Assembly (NCBI GenBank): GCA_905216045.1
Contig: CAJMSL010000069.1
Span: 1 to 9,650 of the forward strand
Direction of reading: 5' to 3'
Length of the DNA: 9,650 bases
Source: an uncultured bacterium
GTDB taxonomy: Bacteria > Actinomycetota > Coriobacteriia > Coriobacteriales > Coriobacteriaceae
The translations under genes and the position numbers were made by a program. The notes beneath the pieces are model-generated. The model was given only the letters and a program-made list of their open reading frames with translations, had not been told where the DNA came from and searched no databases. This document shows, in pieces, positions 5,911-9,650 of the stretch (position 1 is the first letter of the stretch; the number at the start of each line of letters is the position of its first letter).

Positions 5911-6354
5911 ATGGCAAAAGAGGGAAAGAAGCCGATCGGCAAGATTGTCCTAGGCGTCATCGTGGTGCTGGTTATCGTCGGTACCGTGGGCTCTATGGGT
6001 GGCAATTCAACCGATTCGTCTGCGAGCGATTCGGCAAAACCTGCCGAGGCGACACAGCAGGCTGAGGAGCAAAAAGAACCGCAAGAACCGTATGCCATTG
6101 CTGATGAGGCTGAAGACACCTCCAATCAGTTTGCCTATAAGATCACGGGCACGCTGACCAATAACACGGACAAGGAAAAGAGCTACATTCAGATTGAGTA
6201 TGTTCTGTATGATGTCGATGGCAACCAGGTTGGAACGGCTCTTGCAAACACCAATCATCTGAAGGCGGGCGGCTCCTGGAAGTTCGAGGCGCTGGGTACA
6301 GTGTCTCCCGACCAGGTTGCTAGCTGGGAGCGTTCGGACGTAAGTGGTTTCTAG
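5911..6354 (+). CDS. Membrane-anchored FxLYD-domain protein
   Basis: The 147-residue protein starts with a basic stretch (AKEGKKPIGK), then one membrane segment (about 11-29), a low-complexity Ser/Ala/Glu/Gln-rich linker (30-70) and a beta-sandwich-like domain (about 73-140). That domain carries the marks of the FxLYD family: ITGTLTNNTDKEKSYIQIEY, VLYDVDGNQVGTAL and LKAGGSWKFEAL, with Leu99-Tyr100-Asp101 as the core motif. Such domains are usually extracytoplasmic and of unknown function. There is no lipobox cysteine, so it is anchored by the helix with the domain outside. The ATG at 5911 has AGGAAGG 7 bases upstream, inside the leader stem. The HTH gene follows 32 bases later on the same strand, suggesting an operon in which this protein could sense or stabilise something at the envelope. 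Confidence 0.8.
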   Translation: MAKEGKKPIGKIVLGVIVVLVIVGTVGSMGGNSTDSSASDSAKPAEATQQAEEQKEPQEPYAIADEAEDTSNQFAYKITGTLTNNTDKEKSYIQIEYVLYDVDGNQVGTALANTNHLKAGGSWKFEALGTVSPDQVASWERSDVSGF

Positions 6355-6386
6355 CATGTTGCATGCACTGGGGGAGGTGAAGCCGT

Positions 6387-6809
6387 ATGCCCGATAAAAA
6401 GCTGACCGAGGAGTTGCTCAATGAGCTTCTCGACGCGCCAAACATCGATGGCTATATCAAGGAGCACGACTTTGCCACCCCGTCGCTTTCGGACTACCTG
6501 AAGCAGCTGCTGCAGGAAAAGGGCTTGGAGCGCTCGCGCGTGGTTCGTATGGCCGATCTCAATGAGACCTTTGGCTATCAGATCTTTACCGGTGCGCGTC
6601 ATCCGAGTCGCAATAAGGTGCTGCAGATTGCCTTTGCGATGGCGCTGACGCTCAAAGAGACCAACCGTGCGCTGACGGCTGCCGGGGTAAGCGTTCTTAA
6701 CTGCAAGGACCGCCGCGATGCGATTATCATCTTTTGCATCGATCGCGGGTGCAGCCTCCAAAAGGTCAACGAGGAGCTGTATCGCTTTGGCGAGGAGACG
6801 GTGAGTTAG
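6387..6809 (+). CDS. Small helix-turn-helix (Cro/C1-like) regulator
   Basis: This 140-residue cytoplasmic protein has an N-terminal helix (LTEELLNELLDAPN), an HTH-like fold at about residues 32-100 (LSDYLKQLLQEKGLERSRVV, then YQIFTGARHPSRNKVLQIAF, then ALTLKETNRALTAAG) and a C-terminal helical extension with KDRRDAIIIFCIDRG (107-121). The YQIFxGxRxPSR segment is a conserved mark, as I recall, of a subgroup of XRE-like proteins encoded beside Ser/Thr kinases in gut Firmicutes and actinobacteria. GGGAGG 9 bases upstream of the ATG supports the start. It lies between the FxLYD gene and the kinase gene. It may bind DNA or be a kinase partner or substrate; the target is unknown. Confidence 0.75.
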   Translation: MPDKKLTEELLNELLDAPNIDGYIKEHDFATPSLSDYLKQLLQEKGLERSRVVRMADLNETFGYQIFTGARHPSRNKVLQIAFAMALTLKETNRALTAAGVSVLNCKDRRDAIIIFCIDRGCSLQKVNEELYRFGEETVS

Positions 6810-6858
6810 CGGCTGATATCTGAGTCGGCGGAGCTGTCGAACAACGATGCAAACGAAC

Positions 6859-6890
6859 GGGGCGCGGATGCCATGGGGTGTCTGCGCCCT
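6859..6890 (+). other. GC-rich inverted repeat between the HTH and kinase genes
   Basis: GGGGCGC (6859-6865) and GCGCCCT (6884-6890) can form 6 Watson-Crick pairs plus one wobble around an 18-base loop, five bases before the TATGAT hexamer ahead of the kinase gene. There is no T-run. It could be an attenuating hairpin or chance in GC-rich DNA. Confidence 0.25.
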
Positions 6891-6894
6891 GCGC

Positions 6895-6900
6895 TATGAT
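6895..6900 (+). promoter_or_regulatory. Possible -10 element for a leaderless kinase transcript
   Basis: TATGAT (five of six matches to TATAAT) lies 7 bases before the ATG at 6908, the distance expected between a -10 element and a transcription start. No clear -35 element is present. The only nearby Shine-Dalgarno-like run, GGAGG at 6901-6905, is just 2 bases from that ATG, too close for normal use. Leaderless mRNAs are common in Actinobacteria, so RNA may start at the ATG. Confidence 0.35.
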
Positions 6901-6907
6901 GGAGGCT

Positions 6908-8287
6908 ATGGATACTCAGACCCCAACATATTCCAATGACGAGCTGACCGCAGCGCTTGCCGAGCACCTGGCGTCGCTCGATCGTGACGACAGCTATCGC
7001 GTGGAGCGTGTACTTAAGCGCTCGTCCGTTGAAACAACCGAGCTTGTGTACTTTGAAGGAACCGGCGGTGGTTCGCTCGGCCCCTTTGTCCGTAAACGCA
7101 TCGATGCTTCGGCTCAAATCGGCGGGGCATACGAGCGTCTGTTTGCCGCTCAGCGGGCAGGCAGGCGTTTTGAGCACCTGCCCAGAATCGTCGATTGTCG
7201 TCGTGTGGGCGACGAGCTCAACGTGGTTATGGAATACATCGAAGGGGAGACGCTCGGGGCGCTGGTGTACCGTCTGGGAGCCACCCCCGATTATGCGCGT
7301 GAATTGTATCCTGCCCTATGCGATGCCGTGGGTGAGCTCCATGCCGGTTTTGCAATGGCGGGGGAGACGTCGGCGCCGGTGATCCATCGCGACCTCAAGC
7401 CGTCGAATATCATCGTGACAGGTGCCAACTATACGCCTGATGACGGCCTGACGTTTTCATCGCTGGTGATTATCGACTTGGGGATCGCGCGCGTATGGCG
7501 CGATGGCGCCGATGCCGATACCGTCAAGTTTGGGACACGGCCCTATGCGCCGCCCGAGCAGTATGGGTTTGGGCAGACGAGCGTGCGCAGCGACGTCTAC
7601 GCACTTGGCGCCCTGTTGTTCTTCTGCTTGACGGGAGTCGACCCTAAACCAGGGCTCGACCTGCGCGAGCAATGCGAGGCACGCGGCATTCCCACTCCAC
7701 TTGCCGATGCCGTCTGCATGTCGATGGCGCTCGACCCTGCCAAGCGTTTTGCGAGCGCGGAAGCGTTGGGACGGGCGACGCGCGCGGCATACGATCTAAG
7801 TCGCCCCGTGCGGCCTCCTGCGCCTGCGCCTGTCCGTACTCCGGCCTCGGAGACGGTGTTGACGCCCCAAGGGCTCCAGAACCCTGCAGGGCTTCCTGGG
7901 CCTGCCGCCTCCGCTGCATGCGGTCTGCTCTCTCGCGTTCCGGAGTCTCTGGGGCGCATTTGGAATACGCTCGTCTGCTTTTCGCTGCTTGTGTTCTTTG
8001 CCGGAAGTCACTTTGCCGTCTTTCACCCCACGGGAGCAAACCAAAGCTACCCGACGTGGCTTCTCATAATCGAGTATTTTTTCTTTGTCGATGGCCTTAT
8101 GGTGCTTATGCATTTTGCGCTGCTCGATAAGCGCCGTCTTCGTCGGCGATTCGCACTGCTCGACAGCTATCGCGGCAAGAAACTCGCGAAACTCTGGCTC
8201 AAGGCATTGGGTGTGCTGCTCCTATGCATGATCGTCATAGTCGCGGTTGCCAATGCGACCGGCGTCGTCGATACCTCCGCTACCTAA
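6908..8287 (+). CDS. Membrane-bound Ser/Thr protein kinase
   Basis: Residues about 28-295 are a Hanks-type kinase domain: Lys63 in FVRKRID (ATP-binding lysine), Glu76 in the next helix, the catalytic loop IHRDLKPSN (159-167, Asp162), the metal motif as DLG (190-192) instead of DFG, activation-segment end TRPYAPPEQYG (PPE for APE), SDVYALG (Asp229) and Arg280. The glycine-rich loop is not canonical (VLKRSSVETTELV). A Pro/Ala-rich linker (300-335) leads to three predicted membrane segments (about 352-372, 384-405, 432-451), with the basic DKRRLRRR (407-414) between the last two on the cytoplasmic side. There is no PASTA or other external sensor domain, so it may need a partner such as the FxLYD protein. 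In-frame starts at 6878 (GTG), 6896 and 6899 are possible; 6908 is preferred for the leaderless layout. Substrates are unknown. Confidence 0.88.
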   Translation: MDTQTPTYSNDELTAALAEHLASLDRDDSYRVERVLKRSSVETTELVYFEGTGGGSLGPFVRKRIDASAQIGGAYERLFAAQRAGRRFEHLPRIVDCRRVGDELNVVMEYIEGETLGALVYRLGATPDYARELYPALCDAVGELHAGFAMAGETSAPVIHRDLKPSNIIVTGANYTPDDGLTFSSLVIIDLGIARVWRDGADADTVKFGTRPYAPPEQYGFGQTSVRSDVYALGALLFFCLTGVDPKPGLDLREQCEARGIPTPLADAVCMSMALDPAKRFASAEALGRATRAAYDLSRPVRPPAPAPVRTPASETVLTPQGLQNPAGLPGPAASAACGLLSRVPESLGRIWNTLVCFSLLVFFAGSHFAVFHPTGANQSYPTWLLIIEYFFFVDGLMVLMHFALLDKRRLRRRFALLDSYRGKKLAKLWLKALGVLLLCMIVIVAVANATGVVDTSAT

Positions 8288-8291
8288 AAGA

Positions 8292-8314
8292 AAAGGGCCC
8301 CGTTGGGGCCCTTT
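8292..8314. terminator. Bidirectional intrinsic terminator between convergent genes
   Basis: AAAGGGCCCC (8292-8301) and GGGGCCCTTT (8305-8314) form a perfect 10-bp stem with a 3-base loop. On the minus strand it is followed by TTTTCTTTTAGG including the stem's last Ts, a good U-tract for the hydrolase gene ending at 8325. On the plus strand the T-run is only the three Ts of the stem, so termination after the kinase (stop at 8287) may be weaker. Confidence 0.85.
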
Positions 8315-8324
8315 GCAGTTGCAC

Positions 8325-9458
8325 TTAGATGCGGTTCATCTGAGCGGCGACTTTGTTGTACCAGTCCTGCCACGTGGGCGGGCAGTACTTTTTGGCCGCA
8401 GCCGGGGTAAGGGTGGAGCCGTAGTTGGCGCCCAGATAGGCAACGTGAGCGGAGATGCCCTCGCTCCAGCTGCCAAAGCTGCGCCAACCGCCGCCACGTG
8501 CACTCCAGCCCCAGGCGTTATAAGAATTGGCGCAATAAGCACCCTTGGTGCTCTCGATGCAGGCGATGGCGGGGGACCAACGGGGGTCGACACCGGTATT
8601 CCAAGCGGCGACGGCAAAGTTGTAGCCCTGGCCTGCCATGGGGGAGCCGGCGAGATAATTGTCGATGCGGCTCGTCCACTCATTAATGAACGAATCGTAA
8701 TCGGAACTACCGGTATTGGCGTTGTTCACCGTGGTGTCGATGGTGGTGTTGGTGTTGGTGGCCTGGCTGCTGGAATTGCTGCCGCTTACGCCCTCGCCCG
8801 AGAGCTTCTCGGCGGCAGCGGCCTTATCGGCCTCAAGCTTGGCAAGCTCGGCGGCATTTTCCTGCTCGGCTTTTGCCTGTGCCTCGCTGCGGAGCTGCTG
8901 GGCCTGCGCCAGCGCATCCTCGGCGTTTTTCTGCTCTGCCTCAAGCTGTGACTTGGCCTGCTGGAGCTCGGCCTTGTTCTGCTCAAGTTCGGTTTGCATG
9001 TTATTGAGCTCTTCGATCTCGTCGACGCTCGAGCTCGTGATCTGGTTGGTGTATTTGCAGGTCGTGATGAACTCACCCAGGCTCTGCGCGTTGACCAGGA
9101 AGCTCACGATGGGATTGGTGCCCTTCTGATACTTGTACAGATCGCGCATGGCGGAGCTTGCCTTGGCCTGCTGCTCGGGAAGCTTAGCCTCGATTTCCTC
9201 GATGCTCGCCTCATTGGAGTCAATCTGCTTTTGCAGGTCATCGAGTTTGGTGCGGGCGTCGTTGTAGGCGCTCGTGGCGGCTTCGATCTTCTGCTGGGCT
9301 GCGGAAAGCTGGTCCTGCGTTGCCTGCGAGGCGGCATACGCCGCAACGGGGGAGAGCATCGGCGTGGCCGTCAGCGCAACGGCGAGCGCGGCGCTCGTCA
9401 TGATACGAGCCGGCTTCGACGCAATGAGCGCTGCGGTGCGATGATTCGAATGCTGCAT
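8325..9458 (-). CDS. Secreted coiled-coil protein with C-terminal lysozyme-like domain, probable cell-wall hydrolase
   Basis: The 377-residue precursor has a long signal peptide (basic start, hydrophobic about 19-33, likely cleavage after VAAYA at residue 42). A two-part coiled coil follows (about 44-110 and 143-220, Ala/Gln/Glu-rich), as in PcsB/CwlO-type wall proteins, with FLVNAQSLGEFITTCKY (120-136) between the parts. A Ser/Asn/Thr-rich linker (221-252) leads to a C-terminal domain (about 255-377) with WNTGVDPRWSPAIACIESTKG, whose Glu302 matches the catalytic Glu of lysozyme-like/transglycosylase folds, and NAWGWSARGGGWRSFGSW. It probably cleaves peptidoglycan outside the membrane, with the coiled coil controlling access. 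The ATG at 9458 has GAGGGA 4 bases upstream; a TTG at 9473 would add five residues but has a poor binding site. Substrate bond is unknown. Confidence 0.8.
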   Translation of the reverse strand: MQHSNHRTAALIASKPARIMTSAALAVALTATPMLSPVAAYAASQATQDQLSAAQQKIEAATSAYNDARTKLDDLQKQIDSNEASIEEIEAKLPEQQAKASSAMRDLYKYQKGTNPIVSFLVNAQSLGEFITTCKYTNQITSSSVDEIEELNNMQTELEQNKAELQQAKSQLEAEQKNAEDALAQAQQLRSEAQAKAEQENAAELAKLEADKAAAAEKLSGEGVSGSNSSSQATNTNTTIDTTVNNANTGSSDYDSFINEWTSRIDNYLAGSPMAGQGYNFAVAAWNTGVDPRWSPAIACIESTKGAYCANSYNAWGWSARGGGWRSFGSWSEGISAHVAYLGANYGSTLTPAAAKKYCPPTWQDWYNKVAAQMNRI

Positions 9459-9477
9459 CCAGTCCCTCTGCAATCAA

Positions 9478-9506
9478 TCGTAGGTTATGGTTCGAACGGT
9501 ATTCTA
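9478..9506 (-). promoter_or_regulatory. Candidate -10 elements for the wall-hydrolase gene
   Basis: On the minus strand TAGAAT (9506-9501) and TACGAT (9483-9478) each resemble a sigma-A -10 element. The first would give a leader of about 35 bases; the second would start transcription close to the coding region. No matching -35 hexamer at standard spacing is convincing, which would fit an activator-dependent promoter using the palindromes upstream. Confidence 0.3.
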
Positions 9507-9520
9507 CTACTGCTTTCGAC

Positions 9521-9565
9521 CTCAACTTGAACCTTAAAGGTTCCAAAGGGTCAAGTTGAACTTGA
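9521..9565. promoter_or_regulatory. Clustered palindromes upstream of the wall-hydrolase gene
   Basis: TCAAGTT-G-AACTTGA (9551-9565) is a perfect 7-1-7 palindrome. TCAACTTGA (9522-9530) is an exact inverted copy of its left part (9551-9559), 20 bases away. Between them AACCTT-A-AAGGTT (9530-9542) is another perfect dyad. The 7-1-7 palindrome with its flanking GG resembles MerR/SoxR-type operators in general form. The likely function is binding of a dimeric regulator controlling the hydrolase gene, a gene beyond 9650, or both. Confidence 0.45.
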
Positions 9566-9650
9566 GGCTTTGGCTTTGACCTGCAGTTATGATGAATTGT
9601 TGAGAAACCATAGAGTTCAACTTTAACGTTACGGGGGCCTGTTTAAGAGG
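9566..9650. other. Gene-free end of window, possible divergent promoter
   Basis: No coding region is visible. On the plus strand TATGAT (9588-9593) is a good -10 hexamer, with TTGAGG (9562-9567) 20 bases upstream, an overlong spacing seen at MerR-controlled promoters; however, the 7-1-7 palindrome overlaps the -35 rather than the spacer. GTTCAACTTTAAC (9615-9627) is a further imperfect dyad of the same type. A divergent gene may begin after the window. Confidence 0.25.

Noticed and set aside
8247..8951. Open frame of about 234 codons on the plus strand over the wall hydrolase
   Set aside because: It overlaps the kinase end and the strong terminator and reads through the antisense of the hydrolase; no ribosome binding site or domain.
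1..9650. CRISPR arrays, IS ends, tRNA or rRNA genes
   Set aside because: No regularly spaced repeats, transposase motifs, terminal repeats or tRNA-like cloverleaf patterns were seen by eye.

Overview
The window looks like chromosome from a GC-rich gut actinobacterium of the class Coriobacteriia, most likely Collinsella or a close relative. This rests on gene content, GC-rich third codon positions and the style of the proteins. It is recognition from memory, not a database match. There is no rRNA, tRNA, CRISPR array, IS element or phage gene in it.

Region 1 (1-4106, minus strand) is a lysine/diaminopimelate (DAP) operon. In transcription order it holds a lysine riboswitch (4106-3950), lysA, dapA, dapB and dapH, and ends in a strong stem-loop without a T-tract (74-47). 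Two things are odd. First, lysA has no stop codon before dapA: the frame runs straight through, although dapA keeps its own strong ribosome binding site. Second, dapA is broken by one in-frame TAA at 2129-2127, in place of the second tyrosine of the TPYYNK motif, which is a catalytic residue in characterised enzymes. The rest of dapA is intact, so this is a recent mutation, a sequencing error or a split enzyme. Between the aptamer and lysA, two mutually exclusive pairings compete for the sequence around the ribosome binding site, which suggests lysine acts on translation.

Region 2 (4135-5746, plus strand) starts from a divergent promoter. It encodes an M20D amidohydrolase, best explained as N-acetyl-DAP deacetylase. 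With DapH it fits the N-acetyl branch of DAP synthesis. A small two-segment membrane protein of unknown function follows, with an uncertain start.

Region 3 (5852-8314, plus strand) is the most intriguing part. It holds a membrane-anchored FxLYD-domain protein, a small helix-turn-helix (HTH) protein and a Ser/Thr protein kinase with three C-terminal membrane segments. The FxLYD gene is preceded by a 14-bp stem that buries its whole Shine-Dalgarno sequence. The kinase may be translated from a leaderless transcript. The set resembles an uncharacterised envelope-signalling cassette, with the FxLYD protein as possible outside sensor, the kinase as transducer and the HTH protein as possible output. 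This linkage is inference. A bidirectional terminator at 8292-8314 separates it from the next gene.

Region 4 (8325-9650, minus strand) encodes a secreted coiled-coil protein with a C-terminal lysozyme-like domain, probably a cell-wall hydrolase. Its upstream region carries a cluster of palindromes resembling MerR-family operators.
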